64,000 nucleotides of DNA from Pelobates cultripes (GCA_933207985.1 OW240920.1:146023034-146087033), one strand, 5' to 3'; shown: positions 46,575 through 58,214, counted from the stretch's first letter. Translations and numbers: made by a program. Notes: a model not told the origin generated them from the sequence alone.

Positions 46575-47876
46575 CAGAACAGTTGCGCACAGTTCCCTGG
46601 CCTTTTTTTTTTTTTTCCCTATCACACTAGCCAGGATGCAGAACGCCCTCAGCCAATTCCCCAAAGTCTTCGGTATCTTGCGATACCTCCGCCTTTTTTC
46701 TTCTTCCTCCTTCTTGGCGTCCTTCTTATCCTCCTCCTTCAAGTCTAGGAATTCCTCCAAAGGGAGCAAAGAAAAATTTTCCATGAACTCCCCCTTCCAA
46801 ATCTTTTCTTTAACCTCTAATTTCAGGTGACAACCTAGGGGGCCCGCAAAAGATACGTGTACGTTTTGACGTGCCGCGTCCGAAATGTCGCCACACCCGA
46901 CCGCCGACTCAGCCCCCCCATCCGCCGCACCGGACGCCACTACCGCTTCGCTTACCTCGCCTCCGCTCGCCGGTTGGACCCCCGCCCCTATTGCCTTAAC
47001 CGCCGTGTCAGGGGACCATACCTTTCCGAACTGTAATGGTGATTCCCCCTTCCCTGACCATGCCTCCAATAGTGTTTTTAAATAGCCCAATAACTGTCCG
47101 GAGTGTTGTGCAGATATGGACTCACCGTTGGAGACCCCGGCCGTGCCAGGCTCCGGGGTTGCCGACCTTCCGTCCACCCGTTCAGGCTCCGGAGCATCCG
47201 GTTGACGCCGACTCCCATCCGCCTGATCCCTCCTCAGGACCGTAGGGGTAGTGCTCTGCGACCTGTAAGGAGAAGACAACCTGGGTAGTCTGTACTGCTG
47301 GGCCCCTACCCGTCCTTCCTCCCTACGCTCTTCTCCGCAATTCCAAGCTTCGCACCGCCTTGCCGGCCTAGCTTCCCTGCTCCTGGGGGCCCGCTGCTGT
47401 CCTAGTGCACTGTCACCCGATGACCCAGATGCGCTGCGCCGCCTCCGCCCCCGCCCGTCCTTGGACGCGGACCTCCTTCTCCCCGCCCTGCAGCTGGTCC
47501 TGGAACCACTGCGCCTGCTATGCGATGGACTCCTGTCCCTGCTCCACTGCCGATCAGCTGACCTCCTGCTGCTGCCGGGCCTGGCGCCACCGCTGCGCCG
47601 CTCCCGTCTGTACTCCTCCCGCTCCCTGGTCCCGCTGCGGTGCCCCCCGTGAGAGCAGCCTGAGGGGCCCAACCTTCCACTGCTACTGACTTCCCTATCC
47701 CGCGCTGTACTGCGTGTGTCCCCTTTCTCCGCTGTACCTGGCCATCTGTTGGCCGCTGCGCCTGGCTCAGATGCCCCTTGCACCCCCTGGCAGCCCGCTG
47801 GAACCTCTGCCGCTCCCTGTCCGATCCTGCCGTCCCTCCTCCCTATGCCTGGCACTGTCGCCCGTCCCGGCCACAC
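46575..47876 (-). pseudogene. Ngaro-type Gag/ORF1, RS-rich N-terminal part
   Basis: The upstream half is rich in Arg, Ser and Gly (RRSGSRTSCRAGRRRSASKD), followed by SFAGPLGCHLKLEVKEKIWK, EFLDLKEEDKKDAKKEEEEK and NWLRAFCILASVIG. The frame shifts out at a run of 14 A (14 T on plus, 46603-46616); after it, the frame of 46184-46570 continues the domain. The unusual composition explains the long opposite-strand frames here. Confidence 0.65.
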
Positions 47877-48234
47877 CTAAGGCCGCCCGCGAGCTGGTCC
47901 CGCTGACCAGGCCACCCCTGGGTTGCTGGGGGGCCGCCTGCGCTGGAACATCCCGCGTCCCGCCCGCCCCCTGCCCCTCAGTGACCAGAGTGGACTCACC
48001 GGGACGCCTCACTGAAGTGCTGCCGACCACGTGTTCCTCCGCTCTCCCGGCCGCCATTCCCGCCGTGCTGGAGCCCTCCTCTGGGGTTCCTGTGCTGCCT
48101 GCCGCCATCTTGGGTGGGGCGCGTTTACCAGCAGGCCCGCGCTTCGCGGCCGTCCTCGCCTGACCGGCACCGCGGCGCCGGCCGCTTCCCGGTGCTGTCC
48201 AACCCTCTTGCCTCCTGGCTGGGTGCCGAATCCA

Positions 48235-48880
48235 TACTGCTGATGGGAGTGATCATGTAGTAGCAGCTCATTCCAGCCTCTCCTGTCCCTCCATGCTGTC
48301 TCCTGTCTCAGTACTGCCTGTTCTCCATACTGCTGATGGGAGTGATCATGTAGTAGCAGCTCACTCCAGCCTCTCCTGTATCTCCATGCTGTCTCCTGTC
48401 TCAGTACTGCCTGTTCTTCATGCTGCCTCCATGCTGCCTGTTCTTCTATGCTGCCTCCATGCTGCTGATGGGAGTGATCATGTAGTAGCAGCTCACTCCA
48501 GCCTCTCCTGTATCTCCATGCTGTCTCCTGTCTCAGTACTGCCTGTTCTTCATGCTGCCTCCATGCTGCCTGTTCTTCTATGCTGCCTCCATGCTGCTGA
48601 TGGGAGTGATCATGTAGTAGCAGCTCATTCCAGCCTCTCCTGTATCTCCATGCTGTCTCCTGTCTCAGTACTGCCTGTTCTACATGCTGCCTCCATGCTG
48701 CCTGTTCTTCTATGCTGCCTCCATGCTGCTGATGGGAGTGATCATGTAGTAGCAGCTCATACCAGCCTCTCCTGTATCTCCATGCTGTCTCCTGTCTCAG
48801 TACTGCCTGTTCTTCATGCTGCCTCCATGCTGCCTGTTCTGCTATGCTGCCTCCATGCTGCCTTCTCCCTCCAGGGCAGG
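48235..48880. repeat. 132-bp tandem repeat at the element 5' end
   Basis: TGATGGGAGTGATCATGTAG occurs at 48241, 48334, 48466, 48598 and 48730 (spacing 93, then 132 three times). It lies between A1 and gag. The 132-bp period is 44 codons; minus-strand frame 48890-48009 stays open through all copies (Gln/His/Trp-rich repeat), so it may be an amino-terminal extension of ORF1 or simply leader DNA. Confidence 0.85.
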
Positions 48881-48888
48881 CAGCTTTC

Positions 48889-49074
48889 ACAACTGACAGG
48901 TAAGCTTAGGTTCAGTTAAAATGGCCACTTCCTATAATGGCTGGTATAAATACTCCCCTTATGGCTCCCCCCTACCCAGCATGCTAGCTGTCACTAAATT
49001 CCTGTGGCTGCTATGCCTACCTCCTGGCTCTGTCAAGGCCTATTCCTCTTAGCTGCGCTGATCCATGGGCTACA
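48889..49074 (-). repeat. Split direct repeat A1 (element 5' end)
   Basis: Longer form of A2. It ends GGGCTACA at the LINE junction. Confidence 0.88.
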
Positions 49075-49519
49075 AAACTGGTTCATGGATTGCGGGATAA
49101 AACTTACCAGGAAAGGTTAAAGGATCTTAACATGTATAGCTTGGAGGAAAGACGAGACAGGGGGGATATGATAGAAACATTTAAATATATAAAGGGAATC
49201 AACACAGTAAAGGAGGAGACTATATTTAAAAGAAGAAAAACTACCACAACAAGAGGACATAGTCTTAAATTAGAGGGACAAAGGTTTAAAAATAATATCA
49301 GGAAGTATTACTTTACTGAGAGGGTAGTGGATGCATGGAAAAGCCTTCCAGCTGAAGTGGTAGAGGTTAACACAGTAAAGGAGTTTAAGCATGCGTGGGA
49401 TAGGCATAAGGCTATCCTAACTATAAGATAAGGCCAGGGACTAATGAAAGTATTTAGAAAATTGGGCAGACTAGATGGGCCGAATGGTTCTTATCTGCCG
49501 TCACATTCTATGTTTCTGT
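49075..49519 (+). pseudogene. CR1-type LINE RT, 3' half of a split copy, with 3' UTR
   Basis: Continues directly from 42204: KLVHGLRDKTYQERLKDLN, SLEERRDRGDMIETFKYIKG, TTTRGHSLKLEGQ and WKSLPAEVVEVNTVKEFKHA, with a stop at 49429-49431. The 3' end TGGGCCGAATGGTTCTTATC to ATTCTATGTTTCTGTG is typical of CR1 termini. The joined frame is intact, so the LINE was little decayed when it was split. Confidence 0.88.
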
Positions 49520-50980
49520 GGAGGGGTGCTAGCACAAAACGCCCCATTCACTCATTCCCATCCCTGTGTTACAGCTGGCAAGTTGCTTATATAAAACAAA
49601 GACACAAAGAAAAGTTAGGGAAAATACCTCCATGGCTGGTGCACTAAAATGGGGCACTTATAGCCTGTGGAACTGATCACCCACTGTCAGTAATCGCCAG
49701 AATGTCGCTTGGTGACTTACTCAGAAAGTGGTAGTTGTGCTTTATTACAGGGAGCAGTAATGGAGGGAACATGTTTAACAGACACAGTTACTGCCCACAA
49801 CTCCTTCACAATAATTGTTACAAATCCCGGCTGTTAGCGCTCTGTGAATTTACACATTAGTTTAGTGATCACACAGCTGACAATCTGTTTCTGGCTGTTG
49901 CACGGATTGACAGGTAATTCCCTTCTTTGTGAAATCAATCTCAGAGTGTGCGACTCTCCATAAAAAGTGACCTGAATCAGCCCGTTTTAATTCGCTCTGA
50001 CACACCTCGTCAACAGCAAGATTAGCATCTTGAAATGTGCAGTTAGGAAGGGGTTAATGCTGGCGATGGGGGCACAGTGCTAGATAAACCCTGTGATTTT
50101 CAGGGCTCTAAAAAATAAATAAAGCCTGATTTGGGGGATAGAACACCCAGGACTCATTTGTGAATAGAAACAAAGCGCTGGAAATGAAACATTACCAATA
50201 TATTGTGTGGCGAAGATTTAACAAGACCTCGATTTACACCTCCTAAGCTCTGTATTTATAATATGAATATAAATGATGAAGTGTAGTGTGCATGGGGGGT
50301 AGTGTTTATCCAGCCAGTTTAAAATAAAAATAAATAGCAATGTTATTGAGGGTTAATGTATCAGTAGCAGCTAATCTTGGCACTGCAGCTATTCGTCAAC
50401 TACATTCCCCAGAATGCTCAGAAAGCCTTTCAAAGCGATACATATTTATTATCAAAGTATAATCTGCACCTCACTGGGGGCAGCCATATTGGGATAATTT
50501 GCATATGTTGCCTTCCCCAGTAATAGAAGACAATAAGCCTGGGGATAATTAGGAGGCGGAGCTTGAGGAAGGGAGGGACTTCTGCACAGGATTTGCCACC
50601 CAAGGCATATCTCTGCTAAACTAAAATATTCCCAAAACTTCGGATCCCTGCTAAGTTACTGAAATCTTAAGTATAATAGGGCATATCCGTGTGGAGTGAA
50701 TGGTAGCAAATTAAAAACTAGTTGTAAAATTAAAGCCATAATGGTGAACGTAAAACATATTCTCCAACAAGCTACAGTCACAGTTTGGCCATTTAAGCCT
50801 GAATTTTGCTATAGTGCAAATGATAAATGAGACATTGAACACATTCCTTGCTGTATATTACAGCCTGTCACTAAAGTGGGCATTGTTGAGAAATCATAGT
50901 GAATTTAAAGTTCATTTTCCATTCTAACTAATAATAATGCTGATTTAAAATATTTTTGCAATTCGGCTACTTTAACCTAA
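49520..50980. other. Non-coding stretch with candidate conserved blocks
   Basis: No exon found. The block at 49770-50075 is repeat-free with ACAATAATTGTTAC, GGATTGACAGGTAATTC and GTTTTAATTCGC motifs; 50470-50540 has GGGATAATTTGCATATG. Both could be regulatory. A ZNF143-like motif is at 50399-50417. Confidence 0.4.
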
Positions 50981-50985
50981 CATGT

Positions 50986-51314
50986 CAGGGGCAGTAGTGT
51001 GTGGTGCAATGTGTGAGGGGTACAGTGTGTGTGTATGAGTGGTGTAGTGTGTGTGAGGGATATAGTTTGTTTGTGACTATAAATGGTGTAGTGTGTGAGG
51101 TGCAATGTCAGTATGTTTGGGGCAGTGTGTGTAAGGGGTACAGTGAATGTGTATAAGTGGTGTAGTGTGTGAGGGGTACAGTGTATGTGTACGAGTGGTG
51201 TAGTTTGTGTGAGGATACAGTTTGTGTATATAAATGGTGTAGTGTGTGAGAGGTGCAATGTGAGTGTGTTTGGGGCAGTGTGTGTGAGGGATACAGTTTA
51301 TTTGTGTCTATAAA
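50986..51314. repeat. GT-rich minisatellite (left part)
   Basis: Units such as GTGTGTGAGGGGTACAGTGT and ATAAATGGTGTAGTGTGTGA. The same sequence resumes at 52612-52720 after the 51315 element. Confidence 0.85.
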
Positions 51315-51774
51315 CAGGCCCGGACTGGCCATAGGGCACACTGGGCAAATGCCGGTGGGCCGCGGTGACCGTGGGGCCGAGGCCGGCAGGGGAGGTCCCG
51401 GTCTATGCAGGGCCGGCGCTATCCGAGCGCCGGCCCCGCTGTTTGCCACGACGGGCCGGTGGGGAGATCAAAGCTCTCCCTCACCGGCCCAAATGCGGCC
51501 GCCGGCGGGGAGAGAGGGAGGGAGACAGCCGCCAGGAGAGGAGGACCCGGCGGAGCTCTAACTTGCAGCTCCGCCGGGTTCCTCTTGCGAGATCCGGCGC
51601 GTTTATCTCGCGAGAGTGAACTCTAGCCTGTGAGGCTAGAGTTCACTTACCCACGAGGACCACTAGGGAACACTGCCACCCAGTCCCAGCGTGCCAGTCC
51701 CCCCAGGCTAAAGGTAAGAAGGGAGGGGGGGACATAATGCCTGTTTTTTGTTTTTGTTTATCTACCCCCCCTAA

Positions 51775-52273
51775 ACACACACACAATAACATTTATACAG
51801 CACTCGCACACCCATCACCCATAGCACTCTCTCACACAGCACTCACAGCACTCTCTCACACAGCACTCTCTCACACAGCACTCACAGCACTCTCTCACAC
51901 AGCACTCTCTCACACATCATATACAGCACTCTCTCACACAGCACTCACAGCACTCTCTCACACAGCACTCTCACACCCATCACACACAGCACTCTCTCAC
52001 ACAGCACTCTCACACCCATCACACACAGCACTCTCTAACACAGCACTCTCTCACACAGCACTCACAACACTCTCTCACACAGCACTCTCACACCCATCAC
52101 ACACAGCACACTCACACCCATCACTCACACACGGCATTCTTACACCCATCACTCACACACGGCACTCTCACACACACCGTACCCCTCACACACACACACA
52201 TACTGCACCCCTCACATACACACAGAACCGCCCCCCCCCCCGACACACTGCACTCACACATACACAATACTTC

Positions 52274-52275
<2 letters not shown>
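51775..52275. repeat. CACTCTCACACAG-type array
   Basis: Irregular CACAGCACTCTCTCACACAG units and CACACCCATCACACA variants. Confidence 0.85.

Positions 52276-52311
<36 letters not shown>
52276..52311. repeat. (AT)n microsatellite
   Basis: About 17 AT units followed by (AC)n. Confidence 0.95.
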
Positions 52312-52323
<12 letters not shown>

Positions 52324-52611
52324 CACTACACTCTTAACATACACACTCTGGATCCCCTATACACACATGCACAATACTCTTTCCTGGCCCTTTTGTCTCC
52401 TGGTTTATAGAGACACCAGAGACAAGTTGCAAGGAAACACAGCGCAAGCATGTTATTAAATTTGCTTTCACTGTGCAGAACAAATACAGGACTTTTTTCT
52501 CATGCTAGAGCTCTTTAGCAGAGCTCTGCGCATGGTCTGCCCTGGAAGAGCATTGAACCAACATGCTCACTTTGAGAGGAGGCGTGTTTGTCTTGTCTGA
52601 CAAGATTTACA

Positions 52612-53420
52612 AACTGTGCAGTGTGAGTATGTTTGGGGCAGTGTGTGTGAGGGGTGCAGAGTGTGAGAGGGATACAGTTTGTTTGTGTCTATAAATAGTG
52701 TAGTGTGTGAGAAGTGCACATTAATCTTTGTCTGTGTAGCCAAAAATTATTGCACTGGCCCTGAGTTTATGGGAGGCAGTGTGTGTGTGTGTGTGTGGGG
52801 GGGTTTAGTGTGTGTGTGTGTGTTTGTGTGTGTGAGGGGTGCAGTGAGTGAATGAGGGGCAGTGTGTGTGAGTGAGAAGTGCAGCGTGTGTGGGTGGTGC
52901 CGTGTGTGTGAGGGGGGCAGTGTGTGTAAGGGGTGCAGTGAGTTTATGGGGGCAGTGTGTGGGGGGGGTGCAGTGAGTGTATGGGGCAGTGAGTTTATGG
53001 GGGGCAGTGTGTGTGTGGGAAGTGCAGTGAGTGTATTGGGGCAGTGTGTATGAGTGAGTGGGGCAGTGTGTGTGTGTGAGAGAGAGAGAAAGATGCAGTG
53101 TGTGTTTGAGGGGTCAGTGAGTGTGTGTATGTGTGGGGCAGTGTGTGTGAGGGGTGCAGTGATTGCATGGGGGGTAGTGTGTGTAAGGGGTGCAGTGAGA
53201 GTATGGGGGGCGTTGTATGGGGGGCAGTGTGAGTGAAGGGTGCAGTTAGTGTATGGGGCAGTGTGTGTGAGGGATGGGTGCAGTGTGCGTTGGGGCAATG
53301 ATGGGTGCAGTGAGTATGAGGGGGCAGTGGGTGTATGGGGGCAGTGTGTTTCAGGGGTGCAGTGAGTGTATGGGGGTACAGTGTGAGTGAGGGTTGCAGG
53401 CTGAGCTCCGGGGTCCTCTT
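52612..53420. repeat. GT-rich minisatellite (right part)
   Basis: GGGGCAGTGTGTGTGAGGGG and GTGCAGTGAGTGTATGGGG units with variable spacing. The Pro/His/Thr-rich open frames on the minus strand are artefacts. Confidence 0.85.
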
Positions 53421-53660
53421 CCCTCCGGCTGCCAGCAATGTGACTGTAGGCCGGAGGGAAGGCCCTGGATGGGAGAGTGAGGGAGAGCCAGGGGGGAGGC
53501 AAGGGAGAAGGAGCATTGTACAATTTCTTGGAGGGAGGTGGGTGTGCAATTGCCCAGTTGCCTCTCCCCTTCTCCCCCCCCCCCCACAAACCGCCAATGC
53601 AGGGAGAGGCCTATTTATTAATCAAAGAGGAATCCAAAGGAACTGCTTAGTGAATAGTTG

Positions 53661-53929
53661 TTAAAGGGAACCTCCAGGCACCACAACCACATTTCTGCAG
53701 CCATTTTGTGAACGGGTGGCTACTAATTGGCTTAGCGCACCAGCTGGCACTGTAAGCCAATAAGCTGCGCCCCTGTCTGAGACTTACTGTTTCAAGACTT
53801 GGAGAAAAGCGAGATGGGAGAAGCTTAAAAACGTTGTGGTTAAACCATTCATTAACGGTTAAATCCTTAAAGGTCAGCCAGCGTGAGGGACACCATAACA
53901 ACTTCATTGCGATTACATTGTTCCTTTAA
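53661..53929. mobile_element. TTAA-flanked MITE-like element
   Basis: TTAA at both ends (53661-53664, 53926-53929). Inner termini AGGGAACC and, inverted, AGGAACAA are similar but short. The 269-bp length and lack of coding fit a MITE; TTAA suggests piggyBac-like mobilisation. Confidence 0.45.
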
Positions 53930-56900
53930 TAAATAACTTTGCATAATATGACTGCTGCATACTACAGAGACAAACTTTTCTCGCACTGTGCAAAGTGTCT
54001 AGGAATCCGTAGAGGATCTGTTACAGTATCACGTCCTGAACACACAGAGAGATAGACGGATACTGACAGCTGCCGTCACAGCGTCCTGACATCCACAAAC
54101 ATTTCCCCAGCTGATAGCACCCTTTCACTATTGGCAAACTGTGGCGACTTGCTGATTTTTGTTTCATTCAGGGTGTAGCAGAGATAAAGATGGAGAGTTT
54201 GACGGTATTTGTAAATCCTAAGGGAACACCTAGAAAACAATACAAGGTTCTGCTAACCCTGTTGGTCCTTTTTGGGAACAGTCTGAATTTTAACCTTTAA
54301 TGTGCCACACGTAAGCATTGGACACTGTGAGGTACGGTTCCAACCCTGCCTGCATATCGCTGGAAGGGTTAACGCAGGGAGAGTGATTTTTCCCGATTAT
54401 GTCAGAAAATATTTCCTGATCTCGGATGTGGGATCGAGCCTCCCCAGAACGCACGCTGATCTGCCCCGGCTTCCTTCCTCAGGTTGGCCGGGATATGCTA
54501 CTAATTGTGTTCATATCTATATTTTTAAAAGCGCTTTCTGTTCCTAAAAAAGGACATTTTGACAAGCACCGGTCCCACGCTGTGCCACAAATAGTCTTCT
54601 GTCCTGCCAGTGACCTGCCTGGCTATACGTGGCACAGAGAAAGAGCATAATGGGTTAAAATGGGCAATATTAAAAGGTTCGTTTTTTTATTAATTTCTAG
54701 CACAATAAAATGGAGGCACAAACAGTGATATTTGTCAAAATTCGCAAGACCACAGTTTGAACATAAAATTGTAAAATACATTAAACTATAATGACAATAC
54801 GTAACCATGAATGCTGAATCGACACTTTCCTATAATGGAAACGGCTCCATTTCAGTTTAATGAAACAGTGTGGATATTGTAAATACATGCGCCTTCCTAA
54901 CGATACCATCACTGAGCTCTAATATGCTTCTCTGACGTACATGTTTACCTGGTCATCACAGGCACTGCTGGTGGAGCTTCGGGGCAGAAGGAGCTTCGGG
55001 GCAGAAGCCACAGGTGTGGGGATCTGTAGCCCCGGATGTGAACAGTTGGTGGATCATGTAACAGGACATTAGTGCTTTTATTTTTAAATGTACATCAGGG
55101 AGCCACCTCTCAAAGCAGCCGCCTCCTATATGTAGATAGATCGCAGGTGTAGAACTTAGCCGGAGGAGGTGGTGCCCCCCAGGTGATTGTCAGGAGGAGG
55201 TACTGGGAAATAGAACGTTGCTGATACCCCTCTATTAGATCGGTAGTGGCAGGATCAGACTGACTACCTGGCTTCGTAGATTGTTTCTTTAGGATCCTGG
55301 AGAGCAACGGCAGCTGGTTATGGGTAGAGAAGAGGGGACACGATTTACAAAGGTGGGGACATAACATAAAAAGGCGGGATATGGTTTAGCGTCCCACCTC
55401 GCTGTTAGTGTGGGGGTTATGGAATTATACTTTGAGCACAAGCCCCCGGTGTTTCAGCAATATTTACTAATCTCAAATAAATGGTTAGTGAATTAAATCT
55501 TCTCCATCTTTCTTCCATTAAACCCTTTATGCCAAGACATATATTCAGTTAAATCATCTAAAAGAAATATAAATAAATTTACATATATAAAAAAACTTAG
55601 TTTCCGTTTAATCACCTTTTATAGTTTCATTGTCACACGAACAGATGGCCTAATTTTCATTTAATTAACATCTCAGTGAAGGTGCTGAACTGAATGCACG
55701 CTAGTATTTTATATCCTCTGCGCAAGCCTCTCTCTCCGTACGCATCGTATAGCTGTCGCATTCTGACTGGCTGAGACGTTATCTGGAATTAGTCCCCAAA
55801 GATTGTTTGTAAAGGGAGACATTTAACCAAAACTGAGCGTCAGAGTAACGCAAAGCAGCGACGGATCTGTAACTAATCCTTCCACGTGCTGGCAAGGAAT
55901 CTTTGGAAACGAGATGACAGAAAAAACAAACTCTTTAACTCCATAAAGGATCAGTGTCCCATTGTACAGCGGTACGGAATCTGATGGTGCTATATAAATA
56001 ATAAAATAATAATAATAATAATGTAACATTTGGACAAATGTTTGTCTTCCGTCTTCTAGATCAGATTCCATCCTCAGGAGTCAATTCTCCAGCCCCGTTT
56101 TCAGCGTTTGGTAATTACCATGTAATCAAACATAGCTGAATCCGGCATGCATTCACTAAACTAGAAATTTGCTGATAAATTCTGCCAAAAATGCAGATTT
56201 TACGCTCGATTCGGCTTCTATTATTTTGCCTAAAATTTGCCAGTTCTCTTCAGTTCGTGGTTTTGTGGATAACCCTGTTGGTAGCGCTGCGTTATATGCT
56301 GCAGTTATAGTGCAATAATCATTCAATGCTGAATGCCCCATCATGCTAAAGCTATTCGTATAGATCTAACGGTTCAGCATGCTGGGGGCATCCACTGTAA
56401 TCATATTAAAATACTTATTTCTCCCCAATTTATTTATTCCGTCCATTTGATAGGATTTTGATATGACGGGCAGCAAAAGATGGAGAGAAGACATGAAATG
56501 AGGTCAGTAATAATTCTTAAAGATTTGCCACACAAGGCACAAGAAAGTAAACAGCTACGCAGGGTTAAAATCCGTCAAACTTAGAACAAAATCCACTTCT
56601 GAACGAACATTTAAGGAGACAGATTCCTCTGTAAAGAGATCTTTGTGAGACATAATATTTTTTTACAAGGATCTTATTCACCCACAGCCAAAACGTACAG
56701 TCTGCCAACCTGTTGGAATTTGTTTTCTGGAGTGGAAATAGATCCTCCTCAACCCACAGATTGTAAAATATCCTAAAGTGGAAATTGCTACAAAATATGG
56801 ACAAATTCATTAATAAAGACTCCAACAACTTATACGGCAAACTGAAAGTGGGGACGAGGGAGGAGTAAATATGTCATTTCACACTCTCCAAAAAAGCTTG

Positions 56901-58180
56901 CAATTTATTGGAAGACGGGCAGCAACGTTATAAATGAATTCAACGTTATAAATGAATTCAACAAAACAAAATGATTAAATGATAAAACTACAAATGAAAT
57001 AAATAAACCGTTACTTCTATTTGTTTCTAAGGAAAGTGAGAAATAATATAATCTAAAAGTATCCCTGACTCGTTACAGAGATAGAGTGTCTGTCATTGTG
57101 CGGCTCTGACCTATACTAAGCTCTGGCCTCAGCGTTTTCCCTGTTCCATGGCGTGACGCTGGCACTGGTCAGGCTCGGAAATCAGGCTGTACGCAGCCCA
57201 GGGGGAGGAAGGTGAAGACAGGAAAGGCAGAGGTTCTGCAGATAATGATAGGAGGTCTGGTGAGGGCTTGTTTCCTGCTCTACAGATGGGCAGAAGATCT
57301 TTCTCAGGATCTTATCAGAGAGAGAACTCTCGACTCGCTCTCACTTCCCTTCAGACATTGGCTGGGCTCAGGCTCTTCCACTGGCCATTTCCGGAGCAGC
57401 TGCTGACCACGAGGGAGTAGGTCGGTGGCCCCAGCGCTACGGACCACAAACTAAAACCCCACGTTTTGCTAACCGCCTAGACATTAGTGAGGGGAGCTCT
57501 TATCTCAGCTGTGCCACCGCTGCTAAACTTAGCATGTGGACACCTGGCATGGCAGAGACAAGATCTCATCCATTAACCACGTCTAAACATATCGAACTAT
57601 TCACTAAACACTGAACTAGATGTCTGTATAGAATAAAAGTAATAATAATAATAATAATAGTAGTAATAATCATTGTGTTTTGCCCTGTGTAGTCCATATG
57701 ATGTATAGATGGGGCCAAGGGAGTTTCACCAGGTGAGCTGCTTCAGAGTATTTAGTGAAAATATGTAAGGTTATAAAAACTGACAGTTTGTTAGGAATTC
57801 ACCAATGGGTTTTATTTACTAAACAGTGAATTTATCCAGCTGAAAATAGGAAAACACCACTCAGGTCAAAATAGCCGATTTGGTCCTAATTTGACTATTT
57901 TGGCCTGAGTTTCCCCATTGTACGATTCCCCACTATTCACCATGCAGTGAGTTAACCTGGTGGGAACTGAGTAAAACCGAAAGGGGATTGAAATGATTGG
58001 GCAAACTCCCTGCATTGCTGTATGTTTCTGTTTCAGCTATTTTGGCTTAAGTTCTGCAATTTTCCGGTTCTCCGCAGAGCCCTGATTTAGGGAATAAAAC
58101 TAATGAAGACGCTGCTTTGGTGCACAGGAAAGTAATTGGCTGCAATCTATGACTACATTCTACGGAGCAATGGGATGTTC
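53930..58180. other. Gene-free unique region
   Basis: 4.2 kb without a supported exon. It contains a LINE tail at 55955-56025 (GTACAGCGGTACGGAATCTG, GGTGCTATATAAATAATA and TAA repeats, plus strand) and a TAA/TAG run near 57638-57672. No other structure recognised. Confidence 0.5.
55955..56025 (+). mobile_element. LINE 3' tail
   Basis: CATTGTACAGCGGTACGGAA then TGGTGCTATATAAATAATAA; the same terminus as other tails in the window. Confidence 0.7.
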
Positions 58181-58214
58181 CTTGAAATGAGAAATCATAC
58201 AATGCATTACATTG

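Larger units (their letters stand above)
42205..49074 (-). mobile_element. Ngaro/DIRS-type tyrosine-recombinase retrotransposon
   Basis: 6.87 kb, coding on the minus strand, inserted into a CR1 LINE without target duplication. In element orientation: A1 (49074-48889), ORF-like 132-bp repeats, gag (47876-46184), RT and RNase H (46320-44594), tyrosine recombinase (44564-44218), SGNH-like region (44160-43666), B1 (43562-42983), A2 (42982-42841) and B2 (42782-42205). This A1-ORFs-B1-A2-B2 order is the split direct repeat layout that defines Ngaro-like elements. B1 and B2 differ at only a handful of sites over about 578 bp, so insertion is fairly recent. Frameshifts and lost catalytic residues show it is no longer autonomous. 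Confidence 0.88.
51315..52611. mobile_element. hAT-like element inserted in the GT-rich array
   Basis: Begins CAGGCCCGGACTGGCC, a terminus I recall from frog hAT-group repeats. A 300-bp GC-rich module then leads to a CACACAGCACTCTC array (51770-52260), an (AT)n run and unique sequence. GT-rich array flanks both sides. The exact right end and target duplication are not resolved. Confidence 0.4.

Noticed and set aside
47405..48163. Long plus-strand Pro/Ser/Cys-rich frames opposite Gag
   Set aside because: Shadow of the RS-rich, GC-rich minus-strand Gag frame; no domain of its own.
50978..52771. A larger hAT element spanning both GT-rich arrays (CAGGGGCAGT to CACTGGCCCTG)
   Set aside because: The termini are roughly similar but flanking octamers (taacatgt and agtttatg) do not match.
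52747..53589. 280-codon His/Pro/Thr-rich minus-strand frame
   Set aside because: Translation of a GT-rich minisatellite; no domain.
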